Positions 1-7,440 of a stretch of DNA of 64,000 nt are shown here, piece after piece. A program made the translations under genes and the position numbers. Origin of the DNA: Microvirga calopogonii (lineage in GTDB: Bacteria; Pseudomonadota; Alphaproteobacteria; Rhizobiales; Beijerinckiaceae); contig NZ_QDGA01000001.1 in NCBI RefSeq assembly GCF_003347665.1, positions 310,655 through 374,654 on the forward strand, in the 5' to 3' direction. Within the stretch, counting starts at the first letter, position 1, and each line of letters opens with the position of its first letter. A model generated the notes under the pieces. The model saw nothing but the letters and a program-made list of their open reading frames with translations, was not told where the DNA came from and searched no databases.

Positions 1-45
1 AACGATGCCCGCGATATCGCGACTTATCTCTACGCGCTGCGCTGA
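1..45 (+). CDS. C-terminal end of a c-type cytochrome (partial)
   Basis: The window opens inside a plus-strand reading frame whose last 14 residues read NDARDIATYLYALR before a TGA at 43-45. This matches the last helix of class I cytochromes c, and it closely resembles the C-terminus of the converging cytochrome c on the other strand (DEARHVAAYLYTLRP). The heme motif would lie outside the window. The gene converges on the cytochrome oxidase operon with only 21 bp between the two stops, so the two cytochromes are probably related copies. The assignment rests on a short tail only. Confidence 0.6.
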   Translation, partial: NDARDIATYLYALR

Positions 46-66
46 CGGGATGAATTTCGCACAACC

Positions 67-645
67 TTATGGCCGCAACGTATAGAGATAGGCTGCGACG
101 TGCCGCGCCTCGTCCCGCGAGATGCCCGTGACGGGCATGGCCGAACGAGGATCGATGGAGCGTGGGTTCTCGATCCACCGGATGAGGTTGTCGGGCGAGT
201 TCGGAACAACGCCGCCGACATAGATCCGCGCCGCATAGGCCTGGAGGGTCGGGCCGACTCTACCTTGAGCGCCCGAAACACCCGGAATGACGTGGCAGCC
301 GGCGCAGCCATAACGCTGCGTGAGGCGAAGCCCGAGATCCGGATCGCCACCGGTGAGCGCCATGGCGCGGGCGCGGGCATTGCGGTCGGATTTCACCCGA
401 TATCCCGCATAGACGCCGCCTCCGATCAGCAGAAGCAGGATGAGGGCACACGAGCCCCAGAGGAGCAGGGAGCGGGTTCGCCTGTCCATTCGCATGCGGT
501 GCGGACGCGCCTCGGGGCCGACGGGAGTATGTTGCCCCTCCCCGGAGTACGACGCGGAACCCATGCGACGGACGCTGAGCACGATTCCTGCCAGCCGGAT
601 GGCGACCGGGATGGCCAGCAACGCCAGAGGCCTAGCGCGCCGCAT
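67..645 (-). CDS. membrane-anchored cytochrome c, last gene of the oxidase operon
   Basis: A 192-residue protein with one class I cytochrome c domain at the C-terminus. The heme-binding motif CAGCH is near residue 112, and a Met in the segment RSAMPVTGIS is the likely distal ligand. Two hydrophobic stretches precede the domain (about residues 4-24 and 57-78), so the heme domain should sit on the periplasmic face of the inner membrane. An ATG at 681 in the same frame is possible, but the ATG at 645 has a GGGAG sequence about 10 bases upstream and starts directly at the first hydrophobic segment. It follows the small membrane protein gene by about 55 bp. By context it should pass electrons to the oxidase encoded upstream. 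Confidence 0.8.
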   Translation of the reverse strand: MRRARPLALLAIPVAIRLAGIVLSVRRMGSASYSGEGQHTPVGPEARPHRMRMDRRTRSLLLWGSCALILLLLIGGGVYAGYRVKSDRNARARAMALTGGDPDLGLRLTQRYGCAGCHVIPGVSGAQGRVGPTLQAYAARIYVGGVVPNSPDNLIRWIENPRSIDPRSAMPVTGISRDEARHVAAYLYTLRP

Positions 646-699
646 GAGCGTGTCTCTCCCTCTGTTGCCAAGGACGTGCAAAGGGATTCGCCGGGGCTT

Positions 700-1050
700 T
701 CATCGCTCGCATCCCTGAAAGACGAGCCCGGCAACGCCGTGCAGGAGAATGATGACGGTAAACAGAAGTGCCATGGACACTCCGATGAGCGCCACGAAGC
801 GATGCGGGCGGCCCGCTCCCGTCGTATCCGTCCGAGGCGTCACTGCAGCGGCGGCGTAGCCGCGCCATGACAGGAAGCCGCCGAACAGGCTCAGAATCGC
901 CATGGCGAGGGCGAAGACGGGAATGAGCGGCACCTGATGCGCACAGACCCATGGCACGGCCGCGTAGCCGAACTGCGTGTTGATGATCCACGCGAGCGGT
1001 CCGATATAGATGCCGGCCGATGGAACGCCTCTGGACAGCCATGCCGTCAT
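700..1050 (-). CDS. small membrane protein of the cytochrome oxidase operon
   Basis: A 116-residue protein with three predicted membrane segments (about residues 10-33, 42-63 and 86-112). It contains no heme motif or metal-binding signature that I can see. The start is four bases downstream of the stop of the subunit III gene, so the two are translationally close. Proteins of this size and place recur in alphaproteobacterial caa3-type oxidase clusters, as a small extra subunit or assembly protein. That role is inferred from position only, and I do not recognise a named family with certainty. Confidence 0.7.
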   Translation of the reverse strand: MTAWLSRGVPSAGIYIGPLAWIINTQFGYAAVPWVCAHQVPLIPVFALAMAILSLFGGFLSWRGYAAAAVTPRTDTTGAGRPHRFVALIGVSMALLFTVIILLHGVAGLVFQGCER

Positions 1051-1054
1051 GATC

Positions 1055-1690
1055 TCACCACCATCTCGGAAACCAATAGAGGATTACATAGATCGGCAGC
1101 CACGAGGCGACGACGAAATACCAGTAGAAGGCGTTGTCGCCCACGTCCGAGAAGCGCTTGCCATGGCCGTGACCGGTGAACATCAGCACCGTGAGAACGA
1201 TGGTGTCGCCCAGATCCGTGAGAAGATGCAGCGTATGCAGGCCGAGAAGGAGCCACACCACGGACCCATAGGCATTCTGGTCCCAGCGCACGTGGAGCGT
1301 ACCGAACTCGAACACGCGGATGACCAGCAGGACGACGCCGAAGAGGCTCATGATCACGAGATTGCGGCGGGTTTTCGCGAGATCCTCCCGCTCCCCGTCC
1401 CTCTTGGCGAGTTGATTGGGCCATATGCTGGCGAGCAGCACGACGCTGAAGAGACCCGACCAGAGGAGGTCGGGCGGCGGCGCGCTCAGCGGCCAGTTGC
1501 CATTGATGAAGACGAGATAGAAATACATGGCCGCCGCGATGGCGAAACCCATGCCCTCGGCGACCGCGAACCCCACCGTTCCCCACCAGATCGGGCTGCG
1601 GGCGCCATAGGCGTAACCCGGCATGTGCCTGGCGCTCATCACGACCCGGTGCGGCAGCATGGTGTTGTCGGGCTGAGGACCCAGGGTCAT
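1055..1690 (-). CDS. ctaE: cytochrome c oxidase subunit III
   Basis: A 211-residue integral membrane protein with five or more hydrophobic segments and typical subunit III sequence (ARSPIWWGTVGFAVAEGMGF near the N-terminus; LHTLHLLTDLGDTIVL in the middle). Subunit III carries no redox centre and stabilises subunit I at the proton-uptake side. The ATG at 1690 overlaps the TGA of ctaD in an ATGA arrangement, which indicates translational coupling and decides the start. An in-frame ATG at 1762 would lie deep inside ctaD and is rejected. Length is on the short side, as in five-helix caa3-type subunits. Confidence 0.92.
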   Translation of the reverse strand: MTLGPQPDNTMLPHRVVMSARHMPGYAYGARSPIWWGTVGFAVAEGMGFAIAAAMYFYLVFINGNWPLSAPPPDLLWSGLFSVVLLASIWPNQLAKRDGEREDLAKTRRNLVIMSLFGVVLLVIRVFEFGTLHVRWDQNAYGSVVWLLLGLHTLHLLTDLGDTIVLTVLMFTGHGHGKRFSDVGDNAFYWYFVVASWLPIYVILYWFPRWW

Positions 1691-3699
1691 TTTTCGTCCT
1701 CCGTGTTCGGCTTCGGCCAGAACCAGCCCATGAGAGCCAGCGTCAGCGGCACGCTGCCCCACACCAGGGCCCAGGGCGTGAACATGGAGCCGACGAACAG
1801 GATCGTCGTCGCGATCGCCGCCAGGAAAGGCCAGATCGAAGGCTCCGGCGTGGTCTCGCGCAGATCCGCACGGCCGTCCGTGACCGTCGTGACGATCTGC
1901 TCCCGGTTCTCGACGCTCAGGCCCGCGACCACCGGCAGGCTGTCACGGTGAGCCCACAGGGGCTCGCGGTTCGTCACAACGGGGATGCGGTCGAAATTCT
2001 GCGGGCGGGGTGGAGACGCGGCCGCCCATTCGAGGGTACCGGCATCCCAGGGATTGGGGCCGGCGACAGTGCCGCGACGCGCGCTCGACACGATGTTGTA
2101 GAGGAAGAGCACGAAGCTTGCGAAGAACAGGAACGCCCCGAGGGATGTGAAGAGGTTCAGGTTCCCCCAGCCCATCTCCGGCAGATAGGTATAGACCCGG
2201 CGCGGCATGCCCATCAGGCCCAGGATGTGCATGGGGAAGAAGGTCGCGTTGAACCCGATGAAGGCCAGCCAGAAATGCCACTTCCCCAGCCGCTCGCTCA
2301 TCATGCGGCCGGTGAATTTCGGGAACCAGTAATACACCGCGCCGATCAGCGGAAACACGTTGCCGCCGATGAGCACGTAGTGGAAGTGAGCGACGACGAA
2401 GAAGGTGTCGTGGACCTGGGTATCGAGCGGCACGGACGCGAGCATGATCCCCGACAATCCGCCGGCCACGAAGATGAAGAAGAAGCCCATGACGAAGAGA
2501 AGCGGCGCGCGGAAAACCGGCCGTCCGTCCCACAGGGTTCCGATCCAACAAAAGATCTGGATGCCATTCGGAATGGCGATGAGCATGCTCGACGCGGTGA
2601 AGAAGCTGGCGCCGAGCTGGGGGAGGCCGGTGGTGAACATGTGGTGTACCCACAGTCCGAAGGACAGAAACCCGGTTGCGATGAGCGACAGCACGAGGGC
2701 GATGTAACCGAAGGCCTGGCGCCGCGAGAACGTGACCACGATGGCGGACACCCAACCCGTCGCGGGCAGGAAGATGATGTAGACTTCCGGATGGCCGAAG
2801 AACCAGAACAGGTGCTGGTAGAGCAGCGCATCGCCGCCTTCCGCCGGGTTGAAGAAATGCGTGCCGACGAGCCGGTCCATCATCAGCGTTGCGGAGGCCG
2901 TGACGACGGCCGGCAGCGCGAAGATGATAACGAAGGAATTGATGAGTTCCGCCCAGACGAAGAGCGGAATGCGATCAAGCGTCATGCCGGGCGCGCGGAA
3001 CTTGAAGACCGTCACGATGACGGAGATCGCGACGGCAATGCCCGACACTTCCGTGAAGGTGATCATCTGGGCCCAGAAATCCGCCCGCTTGCCGGGAGAG
3101 AATTCCGGGCCGGAGAGCGGAACGTAGGCGAACCATCCCACATCCGGACCGATGTTGAGGATGAAGGCCACCCAGATCATCAGCCCGCCGATGACGTAGA
3201 CGTAATAGGCATAGGCGTTGAGGCGGGGGAAGGCGATGTTGCGGGTGCCCACCATGAGCGGCACCAGATAGACCGCGAAGGCCTCTCCGATCGGCACGCC
3301 GAAGAGGAACATCATCGTGGTGCCGTGCATGGTGAAGAGCTGGTTGTAGAAATCAGGCCCCATCAGCCTGTTCTCCGGCACGGCCAACTGCATGCGCATG
3401 AGGATGGCGGACAACCCGCCCAGGAACAGGAACAGGATGGCCGTGGCGATGAAGCGGCGGCCGATGACCTTGTGATCCACCGTCGACAGGGCGCCGATGA
3501 TTCCCTTGTCCGTACCCCAGGTCTTGGCGAGGCGAGCGGTCAGCTCCGGGCCGTCCACCTGATCGTCGCGCAATTCGTCGGGGCTTATCGGCGCATCGGC
3601 CTCGCTTCGCACGCCCGGAAGTCCGCCCCGCTCGCCCGTGGCGAGACGCGAGATTTCGGGAACGGCGTCGAGATCGCCCGGTGTGATCGCCCGCGTCAC
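1687..3699 (-). CDS. ctaD: cytochrome c oxidase subunit I (heme-copper oxidase, A-type)
   Basis: A 670-residue catalytic subunit. The heme a ligand lies in FTMHGTTMMF (about residues 111-120). The CuB site and cross-linked Tyr are in WFFGHPEVYIIF, whose Glu after HP marks an A1-type D-channel. The CuB His pair is in HHMFTTGLP, and the heme a and a3 ligands are in VHDTFFVVAHFHYVLIGG. The core ends near residue 560. A further 110 residues add a linker and two more membrane segments (SIWPFLAAIATTILFVGS and the following stretch), longer than a standard subunit I. Translation starts at GTG 3699, overlapping the TGA of ctaC by four bases. It reduces oxygen to water with proton pumping in the inner membrane. 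Confidence 0.95.
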   Translation of the reverse strand: MTRAITPGDLDAVPEISRLATGERGGLPGVRSEADAPISPDELRDDQVDGPELTARLAKTWGTDKGIIGALSTVDHKVIGRRFIATAILFLFLGGLSAILMRMQLAVPENRLMGPDFYNQLFTMHGTTMMFLFGVPIGEAFAVYLVPLMVGTRNIAFPRLNAYAYYVYVIGGLMIWVAFILNIGPDVGWFAYVPLSGPEFSPGKRADFWAQMITFTEVSGIAVAISVIVTVFKFRAPGMTLDRIPLFVWAELINSFVIIFALPAVVTASATLMMDRLVGTHFFNPAEGGDALLYQHLFWFFGHPEVYIIFLPATGWVSAIVVTFSRRQAFGYIALVLSLIATGFLSFGLWVHHMFTTGLPQLGASFFTASSMLIAIPNGIQIFCWIGTLWDGRPVFRAPLLFVMGFFFIFVAGGLSGIMLASVPLDTQVHDTFFVVAHFHYVLIGGNVFPLIGAVYYWFPKFTGRMMSERLGKWHFWLAFIGFNATFFPMHILGLMGMPRRVYTYLPEMGWGNLNLFTSLGAFLFFASFVLFLYNIVSSARRGTVAGPNPWDAGTLEWAAASPPRPQNFDRIPVVTNREPLWAHRDSLPVVAGLSVENREQIVTTVTDGRADLRETTPEPSIWPFLAAIATTILFVGSMFTPWALVWGSVPLTLALMGWFWPKPNTEDEK

Positions 3700-4700
3700 T
3701 TCAGCCCCTCCAGATAATCTGCGAGAGGCTGGACCTCATCGGGTTCGAGTTTGACCGCCGGCATGTTCACTCCCGGCTTGATGCCGTGTGGATCGAGGAT
3801 CCAGGCGGCGAGATTGCCCCGCGTCGTCTCCAGGGTTCCGGCCGCGATGTATCGGCGGCTTCCCACATGGGTGAGGTCGGGCGCGACCTTGCCGCCGGCA
3901 TCCGTGCCGCGCACCTGATGGCACATGACGCAGGGCTTGGAGAGAAAGATCTCCATGCCCCGCTGACGATGGGAATCGCCAGGCGGCAGCGCAGACGAGA
4001 TCTGTTGATCGCGCCAGCGCTCGAAGTCTTCCTTCGCCTCCGCGACGACGAGCATGCCCATATGGGCATGCTGCAGACCGCAGAACTCCGCGCATTGTCC
4101 GCGATAGAGGCCAGGCCGATCGGCCTGTATCTGGATCTGGTTCTGCCGACCCGGGATCAGATCCATCTTGCCCGTCAGACTGGGAACCCAGAACGAGTGG
4201 ATCACATCGCCGGCTTCGAGCTTGATGAGCACCGGCGCTCCGACCGGGATGTGGATCTCGTTCGCCGTGGTGAAGACGCGGCTCGGCTGAGAATCCTCGT
4301 ACGTGACTTCCCACCACCATTGCTGTCCGTTGATCAGCAGCGTCAGGGCTCCATCCTTGTGGGCGAACAGCACTTTCTGGGCCGCGTAGCTCAGACCGGT
4401 CAGGGACATGACCGTCACGAGCGTCAGACCGACGGCAATGGAAGTCGTGACGGTCATCCGTCGTTCGGTTTCCGGTTCGGTCGCCAGCGGATCCGCGTCG
4501 GCAGGTCGCCTCCTGCGCAGCGACAGGAGAAGGGCGATCATGGTGAGGATCCACACCACGCCGAGAACGGCGAAGAAAATCCAGAACATGTCGGCAAGCG
4601 TTCGTGCCGCCGGACCCTGCGCATCGAGCGCCGATTGCCAGCCCTTGCAGCCTCCGAGAGGCAGGACGGCAAGCGGGAGGAATGAACCGACCCTTCTCAT
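3696..4700 (-). CDS. ctaC: cytochrome c oxidase subunit II fused to cytochrome c (caa3 type)
   Basis: A 334-residue lipoprotein. The N-terminal signal ends in LPLGGC (Cys 18, lipobox). Two membrane helices follow (about 37-62 and 83-104), then a cupredoxin domain. The CuA site is seen as VIHSFWVPS and CAEFCGLQHAHM, with all Cys, His and Met ligands present. The C-terminal third is a class I cytochrome c with CVMCH and a Met ligand in GVNMPAVKL. This fusion makes the enzyme caa3 type, accepting electrons through its own heme c. The start at ATG 4700 fits the lipoprotein signal; the stop overlaps the GTG of ctaD. Confidence 0.94.
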   Translation of the reverse strand: MRRVGSFLPLAVLPLGGCKGWQSALDAQGPAARTLADMFWIFFAVLGVVWILTMIALLLSLRRRRPADADPLATEPETERRMTVTTSIAVGLTLVTVMSLTGLSYAAQKVLFAHKDGALTLLINGQQWWWEVTYEDSQPSRVFTTANEIHIPVGAPVLIKLEAGDVIHSFWVPSLTGKMDLIPGRQNQIQIQADRPGLYRGQCAEFCGLQHAHMGMLVVAEAKEDFERWRDQQISSALPPGDSHRQRGMEIFLSKPCVMCHQVRGTDAGGKVAPDLTHVGSRRYIAAGTLETTRGNLAAWILDPHGIKPGVNMPAVKLEPDEVQPLADYLEGLK

Positions 4701-4707
4701 CTGCGCC

Positions 4708-5286
4708 TCATTGCGGCATCTGAGCGGATGGCGGCGTCTGTCCACCGTCGATCACTTGGCCGGGCGGCCTGCGCTGTTCGGCCGGTCCCGGACTCATGTC
4801 GTCCTTGCGGCCAGGCGCTGCCGCCTTCGGCACGTTGCGGCCCATGGAACGCACATAGGCGGCGATCTCCCAGATCTGCTCGTCCGGCACCTTGCCGCGA
4901 AACGACGGCATGCCGTTCGGACGGCCCTCGCGAATGGACTGGACGATATTCTCGATCTGCCCACCGTAGGTCCACAGATCATCCATCAGCGGCGGCCCGG
5001 AACCGCCGCCGCCGTTGCCGTGGCAGCCGTTGCAGTTGAACCAGCCGTAGAGTCGCTGGCCCTGTGCAATGTGATAAGCGTTCTCCTCGTATTTCGCACC
5101 CGTGCCGGAACGCTGTTCGACGGGACCGCTCGGCCCCGGCGACAATGGCACAAGGGAGACCTGTTCCGCCGTCTCGTCCGCCATGGACTTGGAACGGAAT
5201 TCCCGCTCCTCGCGCTGGCAGGCTGCGAGCGCGAAAACCGTCAGAAGGATCGACGCCGCAATCGCCTTAAGGGAGCTTGAACACAT
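4708..5286 (-). CDS. cytochrome c lipoprotein
   Basis: A 192-residue protein with a lipoprotein signal (hydrophobic segment, then LAAC with Cys at about 23), a short linker, and one cytochrome c domain with CNGCH at about residues 84-88. A likely Met ligand is in RPNGMPSFRG. The tail after residue 155 is rich in Pro, Gly and charged residues and is probably disordered. The start codon lies 20 bases inside the upstream PQQ-protein gene, and the stop is only 7 bases before ctaC. Its place between the PQQ-type protein and oxidase subunit II suggests an electron carrier between the two. Confidence 0.85.
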   Translation of the reverse strand: MCSSSLKAIAASILLTVFALAACQREEREFRSKSMADETAEQVSLVPLSPGPSGPVEQRSGTGAKYEENAYHIAQGQRLYGWFNCNGCHGNGGGGSGPPLMDDLWTYGGQIENIVQSIREGRPNGMPSFRGKVPDEQIWEIAAYVRSMGRNVPKAAAPGRKDDMSPGPAEQRRPPGQVIDGGQTPPSAQMPQ

Positions 5287-7075
5287 GCAGCGTTCCTCCC
5301 TTGGCCGTGACGTTCTTCAGGTCGCGCATGGCATTGACGAAGCCGAGGGCGGCGGTCCCGTCGCGCGGGTCGAGATCGCCCGACACGATCGAGCCTGCCC
5401 ATCCGCCGACGCCTGACAGGATCGCCACATACTGCCTGCCGTCGGGGCCGCGATAGGTGGTCGGCTGCCCGACGATTCCGGAGGACGTCCTGAACTGCCA
5501 CAGCACTTCGCCGGTGCGCGCGTGCACGGCCTTGAACCAGCCGTCCATGGTGCCGTAGAACACCACATCGCCTGCCGTGGCGAGCGCGCCGCCCCAGAGA
5601 GGGAAGTGCTCGTTGATGGTCCAGAGCTCCCTGCCCTCTCGAATGTCCCAGGCGGCGAACTCGCCCATGTGGCCGCCGGGCCCCGGAAACATGCGGATTT
5701 CAGCGCCGACATAGGGTGTTCCGGCGATGTAGTTCGGCTCGGTGCTCTCCCAGTCCATGCACAGGTTCACATGCGGGATGTAGAGGAGCCCCGTCTTTGG
5801 AGAGAACGCACCAGGATTCCAGTTCTTCGCACCCGACGCTGCCGGGCAGATGTCGCGAACGACGCGATTGTTCACCGGATCCTTTTCGGCATTGTACTGG
5901 ATGCGCCCCGTCGCAAGATCGACGCCCGTCGCGGCCGTGAGGGCGTGGAACGGCTTTGCCGACAGCAATTCTCCGTTGGTGCGGTCGATGACGTAAACGA
6001 AGCCGGTCTGTCCCGGATGCACCAGCACCTTCCGGGGCTTTCCCTCCCACTCCATGTCGAGCAGGATCGTCTCGTTGTTCCCGTCCCGGGCGTGAAGATC
6101 ATGGGGCGCGATCTGATAGAACCAGCGCGCCTCGCCCGTATCGGCGTCGCGCGCGAAGATGCCCGATGTCCATTTGTTGTCGCCGGGACGCGAGTTCGGA
6201 TTCCAGGGCCCGGGGCTCCCTGTGCCATGGTAGACGAGGTTCAGGTCGGGATCGTAGGAGAGCCAGCCCCAGACGGTTCCACCGCCCTGCTGCCAGCCAT
6301 CCGCCGGCCATGTGGTGACGCCGAGATCCTTGCCTTTGTCGCTGTCGTAAAATGGTTTGAAGTTCGGGCCGATCTTCACGTCCTGATCGGGCCCCGTGCT
6401 GTAGGCCTTCCAGACGCTCTTGCCGGAATTGACATCGAACGCCTCGATCCAGCCGCGAACGCCGAACTGGCCTCCGGAGATGCCGACGATCACCTTGTCC
6501 TTCACGACGAGGGGCGCCATCGTCATGGTCTCGCCTCGGCTGATGTCGCCGAGCGTTGTCTTCCAGACCTCCTCGCCGGTCTCGGCATTCACCGCGACCA
6601 CATGGGCGTCCAACGTCGTGAAGACGATGCGCCCATTCGCGAAGGCGGGGCCGCGATTGACCACGTCGCAACAGGCGACACCCTGCGCGGCGGAAGCAGG
6701 CTTCGGATTGTACTGCCACTTCAACGGCGCGCCGGGCTGGGTCAGATCCAGGGCGTAGAGGATGTTGGGATAGGGCGAGAGCACATACATCGTGCCGCCA
6801 ACCACCAGCGGAGCGGCCTCCTGCCCCTTGTTGACCCCGGTCGAGAAGGTGAAGGCGACCTGAAGGTTCTTCACGTTCTCCGTGTTGATCTCGGACAGGT
6901 CGCTGAAGCGCGTGGAAGCGGTGTTCTTCTGCGGCATCGTCCATTGTCCGTCCTCAGGCACCGCAGCGAAGGAGGGGACGGCAGGCGGAGGCGAGGCGGT
7001 CTGGGCCGATACCAGGGAGATAGGCGGAAGGACCAGCGGAATAGCCAGAACGAGGGCAAGACGAGCTCCACCCAA
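5267..7075 (-). CDS. PQQ-dehydrogenase-like eight-bladed beta-propeller, active-site ligands altered
   Basis: A 602-residue exported protein: signal peptide to about residue 24, then the full fold of the methanol/ethanol PQQ dehydrogenase family. The adjacent Cys pair that packs on PQQ is present (GVACCDVVNRG, residues 135-136), as are tryptophan-docking repeats and the RPGDNKW segment. The metal site is not conserved. The expected Glu in GISGGxFGVRG is Gln 203, the expected Asn in GTGxPGPWNP is Ser 287, and the catalytic Asp in the PHDxxxxDG segment is Ala 329. Only the second Asp (Asp 331), the extra lanthanide ligand of XoxF-type enzymes, remains. The comparison with XoxF and MxaF is from memory of those families. 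It heads the caa3 oxidase operon and overlaps the cytochrome gene by 20 bp. It may be a dehydrogenase with changed chemistry or a non-catalytic PQQ-binding protein. Confidence 0.85.
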   Translation of the reverse strand: MGGARLALVLAIPLVLPPISLVSAQTASPPPAVPSFAAVPEDGQWTMPQKNTASTRFSDLSEINTENVKNLQVAFTFSTGVNKGQEAAPLVVGGTMYVLSPYPNILYALDLTQPGAPLKWQYNPKPASAAQGVACCDVVNRGPAFANGRIVFTTLDAHVVAVNAETGEEVWKTTLGDISRGETMTMAPLVVKDKVIVGISGGQFGVRGWIEAFDVNSGKSVWKAYSTGPDQDVKIGPNFKPFYDSDKGKDLGVTTWPADGWQQGGGTVWGWLSYDPDLNLVYHGTGSPGPWNPNSRPGDNKWTSGIFARDADTGEARWFYQIAPHDLHARDGNNETILLDMEWEGKPRKVLVHPGQTGFVYVIDRTNGELLSAKPFHALTAATGVDLATGRIQYNAEKDPVNNRVVRDICPAASGAKNWNPGAFSPKTGLLYIPHVNLCMDWESTEPNYIAGTPYVGAEIRMFPGPGGHMGEFAAWDIREGRELWTINEHFPLWGGALATAGDVVFYGTMDGWFKAVHARTGEVLWQFRTSSGIVGQPTTYRGPDGRQYVAILSGVGGWAGSIVSGDLDPRDGTAALGFVNAMRDLKNVTAKGGTLHVFKLP

Positions 7076-7143
7076 AGTGGTCCTCCGGAACGCCTGGACT
7101 CACCGCCTCGGTGGCGGCTCGACTCTAACCGTTCAGCTTCACC

Positions 7144-7181
7144 GAGGTTCCCGAAAATGTGATCGTCCTGTCGGGAACCTC
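7144..7181. promoter_or_regulatory. 11-bp perfect inverted repeat between the 55-aa gene and the PQQ gene
   Basis: GAGGTTCCCGA (7144-7154) and TCGGGAACCTC (7171-7181) are exact inverse copies with a 16-base spacer. The right arm overlaps the stop codon (7180-7182) of the small membrane-protein gene, and the repeat lies about 70 bp upstream of the PQQ-type gene. No T-tract follows on the minus strand, so it is not a textbook terminator. It could be an attenuating hairpin or a protein operator. Confidence 0.5.
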
Positions 7182-7347
7182 AGCGCCAGACCTGCGAGAC
7201 CGGGATGCCGTATTCGTTGGAGGCATGAACGAGAACGAGAGCGGCGATGGCAGCCAGGAGCCCGATCAGGAAGAGGGTGACCAGGAAACCCCGGTCGCGG
7301 AAAATGAGGAAGTCCTTGCGTAACGAACTGGCGCGGGGCTCTGCCAT
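7180..7347 (-). CDS. 55-aa single-pass membrane protein upstream of the oxidase operon
   Basis: A short frame from ATG 7347 to TGA 7180 encodes 55 residues: MAEPRASSLRKDFL, then a strongly hydrophobic helix (about residues 21-42), then a short polar tail ending in YGIPVSQVWR. Charged residues before the helix (RKDFLIFRDRG) predict an N-in topology with a periplasmic tail. It lies on the same strand 104 bp upstream of the PQQ-type gene and divergent from arginase. I do not recognise the family. Small one-helix subunits are common in oxidase clusters, so a role with the oxidase is plausible but unproven. The coherent hydrophobic profile is the main support that it is real. Confidence 0.6.
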   Translation of the reverse strand: MAEPRASSLRKDFLIFRDRGFLVTLFLIGLLAAIAALVLVHASNEYGIPVSQVWR

Positions 7348-7440
7348 AGTCGGTTCCGGAGCGATTCATGCTATGGAGGCAACCGCAAAGCGGACATCGT
7401 GTTCCGCGCGTCGGTCCGACCGAAGCTCGAGGAGAACAGA

